Shown piece after piece: positions 23,039 through 31,027 of a DNA stretch of 36,936 bases. How positions within the stretch are numbered: the first letter of the stretch is position 1; each line of letters opens with the position of its first letter. A model generated the notes under the pieces. It searched no databases. It was not told where the DNA came from and saw only the letters and a list, made by a program, of their open reading frames with translations. The translations under genes and the position numbers were made by a program. This stretch comes from Granulicella sp. (GTDB lineage Bacteria > Acidobacteriota > Terriglobia > Terriglobales > Acidobacteriaceae), in NCBI GenBank assembly GCA_003132145.1, contig PKWU01000058.1, forward strand, positions 1 through 36,936, in the 5' to 3' direction.

Positions 23039-24910
23039 ATGGAAGCAACCGTTCAGGGGAAGCCAGGCGATTTGCAGGAAGATCATCTCGAAGCGTCTGC
23101 CATCTCCACTCTCCTCCGCCGCTTCTTTCCGTTCTACTGCGCGCTGGCGGCTTTGGTCACCTTTGGCTACGCGCTCTACGACGGCTATCAGATCGACGGC
23201 GACGCGGTCGCCTACATGGACCTGGGCGACCTGCTGCGCGCGCACCACTGGGCGGGAATCGTCAACGGCTACTGGCACCCCATGTACCCGGCGTTCCTCG
23301 CGCTGGGACACACGCTCTTCCAGGCAACTCTCTCGACCGAGCTGCGCGCATACTACTTCGTAAACTTCGGGATTTTTTTGCTGGGGATGGTCGCCGTTGT
23401 CTGCTTCACCGACTCGATCATGCGGCTGCGCGAGTCAGCCAGTCAGCCAGTCAGCGGGTCAGCAAGTCAGCGAGTGGGCTTCCTGCTGGATCGCACCATG
23501 CTGCGCACCCTCGGACTAACGCTGCTTGTCACCGCGAGCCAGCGCGAGCTTTCGCTGGGCAAGATTCGCCCCGACGCGCTGCTACAGGCGTTCCTGCTGT
23601 TTGCGATGGCGGCGCTTCTGGCGCATCTCGCCACCAACCGCCTGCGCTACGCCGCGCTGATGGGCGTGGCTCTGGGATGTGCCTATCTCACCAAGTCGTT
23701 CGCGTTTGTCTTCGCATTTGTCTGCATCCTTTCGCTCGTGGTCTTCCGCTGGATTTGGTTGAAGCACAGGCCTGCGCGAATCATCTCTGCCGCGCTGGTT
23801 GCTCTGCTCTGCTTTGCGGTTGTGGCCGGGCCTTACGTTGCCGCGCTCTCCCATCAGAGGCACCGCTTCGACTTCGGCGACTCCGGCGCGCTCAACTATG
23901 CGTGGTACGTCGGCGGCACCGGGAAGATGCACTTGCAGCCCTACCAGACCGCGCAGTTCGGTTCGTCGGAGGTGCAACTGAAACACCCCGAGAAGGAGCT
24001 GCTGCATACGCCGCTCATCCTCAGCTACGCCGCGATGCCCTACGGCACCTATCCGGACTGGTTCGACACCACCTACTGGAACGAGCAGATCAAGCCGCAC
24101 TTCAGCCTGCGCCAGGACCTTCCGCGCGCCACGCGCGACTCGGTTCTGTTTGTCCGCTACCTCTTCAACCACCCCGAGGCGCTGCTGCTGTTGGCGCTGC
24201 TGGTTGTGCTGGGGGGGCGCCCCGAGTTGCGCTGGAGGCCCGGCAGGCCCGGCACAAACGCCTTCTGGCTGCCGCCGCTGCTGCTGGGCCTCGCCATCTG
24301 GGGCATCTACGCCATCGTCAATACGGAAGAGCGCTACGTCACGGTCGCCTACCTGAGTATTCTTTTGCCGCTGTTTGCCGCGTTGCGCCTGCCGCAGCCG
24401 CGGAGCGAGGCGGAGTTGCATGTGGCACAGAACGCGGCGGCAAACCTTCGCTTCACCGCCTCGGCCCTGGTCGTTCTGCTTGCCCTGCTGGCCACCGGCG
24501 AGAGCCTGCGCATTGTGCTTGAAGACCGGCGCGAGATTGTCATGATGGGCCATCCCGGCGGCTGGACCTCACCCACCATGATTCATGTCGCCGGCGGTCT
24601 CGAATCCCTCGGCGTGCACCCCGGAGAGAATGTTGCCTGCATCGGCCACACGGCTTGCCTCAACGACCCGTACTGGGCGCGGCTGGCCGGCGTGCGCATT
24701 CTGACGGAGATCTACGATCCCGAAACGCCCGTTTATTCCTTCCTCGCCGATCTTCCCAACCGCGAGCAGGCCATCGACGTTGTCCGCGCTCAGGGCGCCA
24801 AAGTCCTGGTCGGCGACTTCGGCAACTTCCGCGTCAGCGATTCCGACCCCGCCTTCCGCGACTGGCGGCAGCTCGGGGGCACGACCTTCTATGCGCTTCC
24901 GCTGAATTAA
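23039..24910 (+). CDS. GT-C type membrane glycosyltransferase (PMT/ArnT-like, GT39 style)
   Basis: 623 aa with about 10-12 hydrophobic helices and a C-terminal soluble domain (GESLRIVLEDRREIVMMGHP onward). The first extracytoplasmic loop contains DGYQIDGDAVAYMDLGDLLR and W-H-P-M-Y-P, the arrangement of the acidic catalytic loop and following Pro motif in GT-C enzymes that use polyprenyl-phosphate sugars. The C-terminal domain is soluble and periplasmic by topology. A tandem (AGTCAGCC)n tract at 23432-23474 is translated as SASQPVSGSASQR in a loop. Next to a GT2 gene of the type that makes polyprenyl-phosphate hexoses. Acceptor unknown. Confidence 0.7.
   Translation: MEATVQGKPGDLQEDHLEASAISTLLRRFFPFYCALAALVTFGYALYDGYQIDGDAVAYMDLGDLLRAHHWAGIVNGYWHPMYPAFLALGHTLFQATLSTELRAYYFVNFGIFLLGMVAVVCFTDSIMRLRESASQPVSGSASQRVGFLLDRTMLRTLGLTLLVTASQRELSLGKIRPDALLQAFLLFAMAALLAHLATNRLRYAALMGVALGCAYLTKSFAFVFAFVCILSLVVFRWIWLKHRPARIISAALVALLCFAVVAGPYVAALSHQRHRFDFGDSGALNYAWYVGGTGKMHLQPYQTAQFGSSEVQLKHPEKELLHTPLILSYAAMPYGTYPDWFDTTYWNEQIKPHFSLRQDLPRATRDSVLFVRYLFNHPEALLLLALLVVLGGRPELRWRPGRPGTNAFWLPPLLLGLAIWGIYAIVNTEERYVTVAYLSILLPLFAALRLPQPRSEAELHVAQNAAANLRFTASALVVLLALLATGESLRIVLEDRREIVMMGHPGGWTSPTMIHVAGGLESLGVHPGENVACIGHTACLNDPYWARLAGVRILTEIYDPETPVYSFLADLPNREQAIDVVRAQGAKVLVGDFGNFRVSDSDPAFRDWRQLGGTTFYALPLN
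23432..23474 (+). repeat. (AGTCAGCC)n-like tandem tract inside the GT-C gene
   Basis: AGTCAGCC AGTCAGCC AGTCAGCG GGTCAGCA AGTCAGCG: five 8-base units plus a partial one. Since 8 is not a multiple of 3, a one-unit change would shift the frame; three-unit changes would not. A possible phase-variation tract, though short and degenerate. Confidence 0.75.
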
Positions 24911-24912
24911 AT

Positions 24913-25007
24913 GGTTGCCGGTTGCCGGTTGTAGGTTGTTAGTGAAAAGATGATTCACTTGAACCAAGCTCCGGCATCCAACCAGCAACGAACAACCAGC
25001 AACTGCC
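24913..25007. repeat. Inverted GGTTGCCGGTTG / CAACCAGCAAC repeats
   Basis: GGTTGCCGGTTGCCGGTTG (24913-24931) plus GTAGGTTGTTAG, and in opposite orientation AACCAGCAACGAACAACCAG (24980-24999), flank a 37-base centre in the gap between the two glycosyltransferase genes. The same motif appears at 28746-28774 inside pheT. Confidence 0.7.
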
Positions 25008-25012
25008 TTTGT

Positions 25013-25018
25013 TACCAT
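25013..25018 (+). promoter_or_regulatory. -10-like box of the GT2 gene
   Basis: TACCAT at 25013-25018 is 7 nt upstream of ATG 25026 with no ribosome binding site, the same spacing as at lipA and the GT-C gene. Confidence 0.3.
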
Positions 25019-25025
25019 TCTCCCC

Positions 25026-26177
25026 ATGACCGATCTCGACCTGACGATCCTTATGCCGTGTTTGAATGAGGCCGAGACGCTGGCCTTCTGTGTGCGCCAG
25101 GCGGCGGCGGCGATTACGGCCAGCGGCGTGAGTGGCGAGGTTGTGGTCGCGGACAACGGGTCCACGGATGGCTCGCAGGAGATCGCCCGCGCCGAGGGCG
25201 CGCGCGTGGTCGATGTCGCCACGCGGGGCTATGGAGCAGCGCTGATCACCGGAATCGAGGCCGCACGCGGCAAGTACGTGATGATGGCCGACGCCGACGC
25301 CAGCTACCACTTCGAGCATCTGCCGCGCTTTCTTCCACGGCTGGACGAGGGCTACGACCTGGTGATGGGCAACCGTTTCGCCGGAGCCATCGAGCGCGGG
25401 GCGATGCCGCCGCTGCACAAATACATTGGGAACCCCGTCCTCTCCACCATCGGGCGCGTCTTCTTCGGCATCCCAGTGCGCGACTTCCACTGCGGGCTGC
25501 GCGCGTTTCGCCGCGACTCGATCCTTGGGCTGAATCTGCGCACCACTGGAATGGAGTTTGCATCCGAGATGGTGGTGAGGAGTTCGCTGGCGGGACTGCG
25601 CATGGCCGAGGTGCCGACGACCCTCTCGCCGGACGGCCGCTCGCGCCCGCCGCATCTTCGCTCCTGGCGCGACGGCTGGCGACACCTGCGCTTTCTGCTG
25701 CTCTACAGCCCGCGCTGGCTCTTCTTCTACCCTGGGCTGGCCGCGCTGCTGGTGGGAGTTGTGCTCTCCGCCGCGCTGCTGCCCGGGCCGCTGGCGATTG
25801 GCGCGTACAGCTTCGACGTCGACACGCTGACCTATACGCTTGGCCTGGTGCTGATCGGCGCGCACATCACTGTCTTCGCCGTCTCGGCCAAGGTCTTCGG
25901 AACCCAGGAGGGATTTCTTCCCGTGAACCCGCAATTCGAGCGGCTGTTCAAGTTCATCACGCTGGAGACGGGCCTGCTCTTCGGCTGCCTGCTGCTTCTG
26001 ATTGGCGCGGGAATGCTGGGCTATGCGGTCTTTCTGTGGCACGCAACAGGCTTTGGACACCTGTCGCCCACGCACATGCTGCGGGTGACGCTGCCCTCCG
26101 CCACGCTGTTGATGCTGGGCGTGGAGGTGATCTTCGGCAGCTTCTTCCTGAGCCTGCTGGGACTGAACCGGCGCTAA
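25026..26177 (+). CDS. Family 2 glycosyltransferase, polyprenyl-phosphate hexose synthase-like
   Basis: 383 aa. The N-terminal GT-A domain has LMPCLNEAETL, VVADNGSTDGS (nucleotide site), ADADASYHFEHLPRF (the DxD metal site) and the acceptor-site stretch DFHCGLRAFRRDSI, the pattern of dolichyl-phosphate mannose synthase/ArnC/DpmA-like enzymes. The C-terminal 150 residues form four transmembrane helices, as in the membrane-anchored members. It likely transfers a hexose from a nucleotide sugar to polyprenyl phosphate on the cytoplasmic face, giving a donor for the adjacent GT-C enzyme (inference). Start ATG 25026. Confidence 0.82.
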   Translation: MTDLDLTILMPCLNEAETLAFCVRQAAAAITASGVSGEVVVADNGSTDGSQEIARAEGARVVDVATRGYGAALITGIEAARGKYVMMADADASYHFEHLPRFLPRLDEGYDLVMGNRFAGAIERGAMPPLHKYIGNPVLSTIGRVFFGIPVRDFHCGLRAFRRDSILGLNLRTTGMEFASEMVVRSSLAGLRMAEVPTTLSPDGRSRPPHLRSWRDGWRHLRFLLLYSPRWLFFYPGLAALLVGVVLSAALLPGPLAIGAYSFDVDTLTYTLGLVLIGAHITVFAVSAKVFGTQEGFLPVNPQFERLFKFITLETGLLFGCLLLLIGAGMLGYAVFLWHATGFGHLSPTHMLRVTLPSATLLMLGVEVIFGSFFLSLLGLNRR

Positions 26178-26256
26178 ACGCCTCGTAGCGGCGCAGCTTA
26201 TCCTGCGTTATGCGGCGGCTTGATTTGCCTTGCCGGACCCGTGGCAGTCTGAGAGG

Positions 26257-26442
26257 ATGGACGGCATGGAAGGCGATCCCAAAAACCCTAACGCTTGGTG
26301 GGCAGTAAAATTTCCCTCGCTTCGCGAAACGTTCCCGCTTAATTGGAGCAAAATTCCGAAGAAGCGTCTGTATTGGCTTATACCGCTGATGATCTTTATG
26401 ATGTCTGCGGAACTATTCCTTTTTTATAAGCTTGTGAAGTAG
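26257..26442 (+). CDS. Small single-helix membrane protein
   Basis: 61 aa from ATG 26257; ATG 26266 has GAGAGG 9 nt upstream and may be the real start (58 aa). The N-terminal half is Trp/Pro/Lys-rich (NPNAWWAVKFPSLRETFPLN), followed by one transmembrane helix (LYWLIPLMIFMMSAELFLFY) and KLVK. Codon use is more A/T-rich than that of the neighbours, which may mean recent arrival. No family recognised. Confidence 0.5.
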   Translation: MDGMEGDPKNPNAWWAVKFPSLRETFPLNWSKIPKKRLYWLIPLMIFMMSAELFLFYKLVK

Positions 26443-26478
26443 AGGCAATTCAACCCTGCCGTTGCTAGGCTAGCCGCA

Positions 26479-26646
26479 ATGTACACTATTCTCGTGAAGA
26501 GAATTACTTTCAGAGCCGACGAAAAGATGATCGAGCAGGCGCACAAGGCCGCGGCTGACCAGAACATCACGCTGAACACTGCCTTCCGCGAGTGGCTCAT
26601 CACATATACCACACAGAAGAGCACGGCCAGCAGTTCGGCACTGTGA
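26479..26646 (+). CDS. Small ribbon-helix-helix protein, antitoxin-like
   Basis: A 55-aa frame starting MYTILVKRITFRADEKMIEQ and continuing AHKAAADQNITLNTAFREWL. The V-K-R-I-T-F-R-A-D strand followed by two helices with T-L-N-x-A-F-R-E-W-L is a close match to VapB/CopG-type RHH antitoxins. TGC-TAGGCT (26466-26471) sits 7 nt before ATG 26479, suggesting a leaderless start; GTG 26494 would start at the conserved strand. No toxin gene is next to it: zapA begins on the opposite strand 33 bp downstream. A solitary regulator or a relic of a lost toxin-antitoxin pair. Confidence 0.6.
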   Translation: MYTILVKRITFRADEKMIEQAHKAAADQNITLNTAFREWLITYTTQKSTASSSAL

Positions 26647-26678
26647 CCATCCACAACCCATTTCTATAGCCAGCGCGG

Positions 26679-27083
26679 TCAGCCGGCGCGGCGGTCTTCG
26701 AGGAGGTCGTCGAGCATCTCGGAGAGTGTGTCGGCACGGGAGCGCATGGAGTCCCCGGCGCTGTCCACACTGCTGGCCAGCGAGTCGTAGCGCGTGCGCA
26801 GGGCGAGCAACTCGTCGGCGATGTTCAGCGCGGCCAGCACCGCGACGCGCAGCGAATCGGCAGTGCCGCCGCGGGACGCGACCGCGCGCATCTTGGCGTT
26901 CACCAGAGCGGCAAGCTGCTGGATATATTCGCCATCGGAGCCGCGCAGGTTGTAGATCTGGTCGTAGATCTCGACGCTGACCGCCTCGGGCGTGGCGGCG
27001 GGATTGGGGCCGTCGGAGGCCGGACCCGTCGTAGGTTGGCCGCCCAGGCCAGTCTCATCCTGCTTTCCGTTCCACTCCGTCAC
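26679..27083 (-). CDS. zapA: Cell division protein ZapA
   Basis: 134 aa. Residues 36-130 carry the ZapA domain: VSVEIYDQIYNLRGSDGEYI, then ALVNAKMRAVASRGGTADSL and a long C-terminal coiled coil (LLALRTRYDSLASSVDSAGD). ZapA tetramers cross-link FtsZ filaments at the division septum. The first 35 residues are a Gly/Pro-rich extension absent from most homologues. GTG 27083 has GGAGAGGAG upstream at ideal distance. Directly downstream of zapB (66 bp). Confidence 0.88.
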   Translation of the reverse strand: MTEWNGKQDETGLGGQPTTGPASDGPNPAATPEAVSVEIYDQIYNLRGSDGEYIQQLAALVNAKMRAVASRGGTADSLRVAVLAALNIADELLALRTRYDSLASSVDSAGDSMRSRADTLSEMLDDLLEDRRAG

Positions 27084-27149
27084 TCGCGTCTCCTCTCCCG
27101 GTGATTGCTTGCAGAACCGGCGTAGCTTATCGCATTCCAGCGGCCCGGC

Positions 27150-27542
27150 CTATAGCAGCTCGTCCATCTGGTGCAGCATCCTCTCGACCCGCTGGCGGAC
27201 CGCGTCGCGCTCCTGGTTGAGCGCGGCGATCTGGCTCTCTGCGGCCTCGCGCTCGCGTTGAGCGGCCTGGGCGTGGCTCTGTGCGGTTGCAATCTGGCCC
27301 TCTGCCGCCTGAACCTTGCTCTGCACCTCCTCGGCCTGACTCTGTGCCGACGCAATCTGGCTCTGTGCCTTTGCAATCTGGCTTTCGACAGACTCCGCTT
27401 GCGCGGCAAGCTGCTGGCGCAGCGATGCGACCTCGGCCTCGGCCACGGCGCGCGCCTCGCGCTCGCGCTTTACGATCTCGACTGCCCGCAGCACCTTCTG
27501 CTCGAGCGCCTGAAACTCATCCACACTCACACCGGAACTCAT
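27150..27542 (-). CDS. zapB: Coiled-coil protein, ZapB-like
   Basis: 130 aa, nearly all predicted coiled coil. VSVDEFQALEQKVLRAVEIV resembles the start of ZapB-type proteins, and the middle is a run of SQIAKAQSQIASAQSQAEEV-type repeats with Ala/Gln in regular register. ZapB binds ZapA and the Z ring, and its position just upstream of zapA supports the name; a generic coiled coil is the alternative. ATG 27542 has TATACT on the minus strand (27550-27555) 7 nt upstream and no ribosome binding site, so a leaderless message is likely. Confidence 0.65.
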   Translation of the reverse strand: MSSGVSVDEFQALEQKVLRAVEIVKREREARAVAEAEVASLRQQLAAQAESVESQIAKAQSQIASAQSQAEEVQSKVQAAEGQIATAQSHAQAAQREREAAESQIAALNQERDAVRQRVERMLHQMDELL

Positions 27543-27549
27543 AATCGCA

Positions 27550-27555
27550 AGTATA
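27550..27555 (-). promoter_or_regulatory. -10 box of zapB, 7 nt before the ATG
   Basis: TATACT on the minus strand directly precedes TGCGATT-ATG. It gives zapBA its own promoter within the pheST-zapBA series. Confidence 0.4.
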
Positions 27556-27650
27556 GAGCGGATTGAGGGTCGTTGCGGCGTTGCGGCGATCGTGCAAAAC
27601 GGGGCTTCTTTGGAATTGAATCCGGCAGTAAGAACCACGCAGGCGAATGG

Positions 27651-29816
27651 CTAGGTCCGGATTGTGCCGCCCAGCGCGGTGAGGGTTGCGATGAGTTTGG
27701 TGGACCACTCGGCGAGTTCGTCCTCGCGCAGGGTTCGCTGGGCGGACTGGAAGACGCAGCGCAGAAGCAGCGCGTACTTTCCTGCCGATGCGGAGCCGGC
27801 CTTTGCGTCGCGGAAGATCTCAACCGGAGTAAGTCGCGTGAGTTCAGGGATGGCGAGCGCGTGGATTGCGTCGGCGATGGCGCGCCATTGCACGGCGTCG
27901 GCGAAGGTGAAGGAGAAGTCGCGCTCGACGGTCTGGAAGCGTGAAATCTCGCGCGCGGTGGCGCGGCGCAGAGGCAAACGGTAGAGCGCATCGAGGTCGA
28001 GCTGGGCGAGGTAGACGGGCTGGCGCAGCTTGCGCGCCTCGCGCTGGTTGGCGGCCAGCTCGCCGAAGCAGGCAATGGGTACGCCGTTGAGCAAAGCCGT
28101 TGCGCTGCGGCCCGGCTCAAGCCACGCAGGGGCGTCGGCGGCGAACGTCAGCCGCTGGGTTGCGCTGGTACTCAGCTCGTCGGGGGATGCGGCAAAGAGC
28201 GAGAGCAACGACTCGACTACGCCCTTCAACTCGAAGGCTGCGGCGTCTTTGGCGCTGTGCAGGCGCGTTGCGGGAGGGTCGCCGGTGAGTCCGAGAGAGA
28301 GGCTGGGCGACTCGGTGACTTCTTCGGCTGAACCGGAGAAGATCGATCCCTGCTCGAAGAGGCGCGCCTCGCGCACATCGCGGTTGAGGTTGTGGGCGAG
28401 CATGGCGATCATTCCCGGCGCAAGCGATGGACGCAGCAGGCGGGCCTCGTCGGAGAGCGGATTTTCCAGAGCGATGAGGCCGCGTGGAGTTTGCTGATTC
28501 GTGGTGACGAAGGCCGTGCCGTCTGAGTCCGACGCAAACGAACTGGATATCGCCTCCGAGTAGCCCAGCGCCAGCAGACGCGTGCGGACGGCAGACTCTG
28601 CCGCGGCGAGCGGGTGCGCGATGACGGGCAGCGCCGTGGGTAGCGTGTTGGCGAAGCGGTTGTATCCGTAGACGCGCGCGACCTCTTCGATGAGGTCAAT
28701 CTCGCGCTCGAGGTCGAGCCGCCAGGAGGGGAGTTGGACAGAGAAGGTTGTTGGTTGCTGGTTGTTGGTTGCGGCTTCGGTGAGAGTGCATCCGAGGGCG
28801 GTGAGGTACTGGCGGACGAGATCGGCGGTGAGCGCGGAGTGATTGGGCTGGTCGTCAAGCGTGGCGCCGAGATGGCGCTGGATTTGACTCAGCGATAGCG
28901 CGATGGGCGGGCGGAGCGCGGTGCGCGCAGCGACCGATGGGACGACGACATCGATGAGTTTGCCCTCGGGAGCGCCGCCGGACTGGAGGATGAGCTTTGC
29001 GACCAGCGCGTTGGCGGTGGGGCAGCCGTTGAAGTCCGCGCCGCGCTCGAAGCGGTGCGAGGCGTCGGTGTGCAGGCCGTGGCGACGCGCGCTGCGGCGG
29101 ACGCTGGCGGGATCGAACCACGCGGCCTCGACCAGAATGTTTTTCGTCTCCGCGGTAATCATCGAATCCCAGCCGCCCATCACTCCGGCGATGCTCAGCG
29201 CCTTCGTGTGGTCGGCGATAACGAGGTCGTCGGCCTCCAGCGTGCGCTCGGTGCCGTCGAGTAGCCGCAGCCGCTCGCCCTTGTGCGCCAGGCGGATGAT
29301 GATTCCGCCGTCAATCTTGTCCAGGTCGAAGGTGTGGGTGGGATGGCCCATCCCTTGCAGCACGAAGTTCGACGCATCGACTGCATTCGAGATCGGCTTC
29401 TGTCCCAGCAGAGCGAAGAACTCCGCCACCTGGCCCGACGACGGCGCAATGGTGATGCCGCGCAGGACCTGCGCGGTGAAGCGTCCGCAAAGACTCTGGG
29501 CCTCGGGAGCGATCTCGACGGAAAACGGCTGCGCGGTTGGCTGCGCGGCAGGCAGTGTGGTGTCGAGCGGCGCTAGCGGAAGGTTGTAGATCGTCGCCGC
29601 CTCGCGCGCGATGCCATAGTGGTTCATCGCATCGACGCGGTTGGTGGTGATGTCCATCTCGAAGAGATGCCCATTGGACTTGCCGTCGGCAGAAGTGCCG
29701 AGATCATGTACGCCCTCGACGGCAATACCGCGCAGGGTCAGGTCTTCGGCGAGTTGGCGGTCGTCCACGGCGATGCCGGGGACGTAGCTGCGGAGCCATG
29801 CTGAGAGTATGTTCAT
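27651..29816 (-). CDS. pheT: Phenylalanyl-tRNA synthetase beta subunit, short form
   Basis: The beta chain of the (alpha-beta)2 PheRS. 721 aa against about 795 in E. coli. After the first 35 residues (MNILSAWLRSYVPGIAVDDR) the chain goes almost straight to FEMDITTNRVDAMNHYGIAR, so the tRNA-binding OB-fold (EMAP-like) domain normally found there is missing. The B3/B4 editing domain (ISNAVDASNFVLQGMGHPTH, GGIIIRLAHKGERL), B5 and the C-terminal anticodon-binding FDX-ACB domain (FQTVERDFSFTF) are present. ATG 29816 overlaps the pheS stop as ATGA. A dispersed GGTTGTTGGTTG repeat is translated in frame near residues 348-357. Confidence 0.95.
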   Translation of the reverse strand: MNILSAWLRSYVPGIAVDDRQLAEDLTLRGIAVEGVHDLGTSADGKSNGHLFEMDITTNRVDAMNHYGIAREAATIYNLPLAPLDTTLPAAQPTAQPFSVEIAPEAQSLCGRFTAQVLRGITIAPSSGQVAEFFALLGQKPISNAVDASNFVLQGMGHPTHTFDLDKIDGGIIIRLAHKGERLRLLDGTERTLEADDLVIADHTKALSIAGVMGGWDSMITAETKNILVEAAWFDPASVRRSARRHGLHTDASHRFERGADFNGCPTANALVAKLILQSGGAPEGKLIDVVVPSVAARTALRPPIALSLSQIQRHLGATLDDQPNHSALTADLVRQYLTALGCTLTEAATNNQQPTTFSVQLPSWRLDLEREIDLIEEVARVYGYNRFANTLPTALPVIAHPLAAAESAVRTRLLALGYSEAISSSFASDSDGTAFVTTNQQTPRGLIALENPLSDEARLLRPSLAPGMIAMLAHNLNRDVREARLFEQGSIFSGSAEEVTESPSLSLGLTGDPPATRLHSAKDAAAFELKGVVESLLSLFAASPDELSTSATQRLTFAADAPAWLEPGRSATALLNGVPIACFGELAANQREARKLRQPVYLAQLDLDALYRLPLRRATAREISRFQTVERDFSFTFADAVQWRAIADAIHALAIPELTRLTPVEIFRDAKAGSASAGKYALLLRCVFQSAQRTLREDELAEWSTKLIATLTALGGTIRT
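28746..28774 (+). repeat. GGTTGTTGGTTGCTGGTTG repeat inside pheT
   Basis: The tract GGTTGTTGGTTGCTGGTTGT then TGGTTGCGG belongs to the family seen at 24913-25007. On the minus strand it is translated as ATNNQQPTT without disturbing the frame. Confidence 0.7.
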
Positions 29817-31003
29817 GCGAATTGCTCCAGGAAACGCATGTCGCCTGAGTAGAAGTGACCGATCTCGCTGATGCCGTGCTGGATCATGGCGATGCGCTCG
29901 ACGCCCATGCCGAAAGCGAATCCGGTGATCTTCTCCGGGTTGTATGCGTCGTCCGCAGGATCGAGCTTGCGGCGGGCTTCGGTGACGCTGGCGAAGACGG
30001 CGGGATCGACCATTCCGCAGCCCAGCAGCTCGATCCAGCCCGAGTGCTTGCACCGGCGGCAGCCCGCGCCGGAGCAAAAGATGCAGGAGATCTGCACATC
30101 GGCGCTGGGCTCGGTGAAGGGGAAGAAGCTGGGGAAGAAGCGCGTCTTGACGCTGGAACCGAAGAGCGCCTTCATGGCGTGGTCGAGCGTTCCCTTGAGG
30201 TCAGAGAAGGTGATGTTGGTGTCCACGCAGAGACCTTCTACCTGATGAAACACGGGCGAGTGCGTGGCGTCGGCGGCGTCGTTGCGATGCACCTTGCCGG
30301 GGACGACGATGCGGATGGGCGGGGCCTGCGCGATCATGCTGCGAATCTGCACCGGCGAGGTGTGGGTGCGCATCAGCAGGCGGTCGCGCGATGGCTTTGC
30401 CTGCTGTCCGGCGAGCAGGAGCGTGTCCTGGGTATCGCGCGCCGGGTGGTTGGGCGGGAAGTTGAGCGCCTCGAAGTTGTAGAAGTCACTCTCCACCTGC
30501 GGGCCGAGCGCGGTGGAGTAGCCAAGATGATGGAAGACGGCGACGATCTCGTTCATCGTCTTCAGCAGTGGATGCGGAATCCCCGGAGCGCGTACCGTTC
30601 CCGGCAGCGTGATGTCAATCGGTGAGAGCCCTGCCCTCCTCTTAGCAAAGGTAACAAGGTTGGCCTGCTCCTCGCTAGGCAAACCTTCGGCAATCGGGCC
30701 TAGAATAGCCTTCGCTTTCGCGACTTCTATTTCACTGATGAGCATTTTCTTCAGCTCGTTGAATCGAATGCCTAGCGGCTTCATGGACTCTGCCGGGGCC
30801 ATTCTGCGCCAGGCTTCGCCGATAAGATTTAGCCGCCCTTGCTTTCTGCCAAGCCAGCGGAGATGAAACTGCTCGACAGCTTCTATGGAGCGCAACTCGT
30901 TTGACTCGCGGCGCACCTCATCCTGTAGCGCCGCAAATGCTCGCTCAAGATCGGCTTCGTTATAGCTTTCAAGTTCCGGAATCGATTGGTTCATGATGGC
31001 CAT
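29813..31003 (-). CDS. pheS: Phenylalanyl-tRNA synthetase alpha subunit
   Basis: Catalytic chain of PheRS, charging tRNA-Phe with phenylalanine. N-terminal coiled coil (about residues 1-100), then the class II core: motif 1 region HPLLKTMNEIVAVF, motif 2 GKVHRNDAADATHSPVFHQV, motif 3 GFAFGMGVERIAMI. A cysteine group CIFCSGAGCRRC before SGWIELLG.GMV is typical of many bacterial PheS proteins. 396 aa from ATG 31003; ATG 30994 is an alternative. TATATC (minus, 31010-31015) is 6 nt upstream. It follows the HAD-UbiA gene by 24 bp. Confidence 0.96.
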   Translation of the reverse strand: MAIMNQSIPELESYNEADLERAFAALQDEVRRESNELRSIEAVEQFHLRWLGRKQGRLNLIGEAWRRMAPAESMKPLGIRFNELKKMLISEIEVAKAKAILGPIAEGLPSEEQANLVTFAKRRAGLSPIDITLPGTVRAPGIPHPLLKTMNEIVAVFHHLGYSTALGPQVESDFYNFEALNFPPNHPARDTQDTLLLAGQQAKPSRDRLLMRTHTSPVQIRSMIAQAPPIRIVVPGKVHRNDAADATHSPVFHQVEGLCVDTNITFSDLKGTLDHAMKALFGSSVKTRFFPSFFPFTEPSADVQISCIFCSGAGCRRCKHSGWIELLGCGMVDPAVFASVTEARRKLDPADDAYNPEKITGFAFGMGVERIAMIQHGISEIGHFYSGDMRFLEQFA

Positions 31004-31027
31004 AATCAGGATATACGACCGGGCCGC

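Noticed and set aside
27084-27149. A 6S RNA next to zapA, as in many proteobacteria
   Set aside because: The gap is only 66 bases and has no long bubble hairpin.
29817-30077. N-terminal extension of PheT to a start inside pheS
   Set aside because: PheT homologues begin with the MxxSxxWLRxYV segment, exactly at ATG 29816, which overlaps the pheS stop by ATGA.
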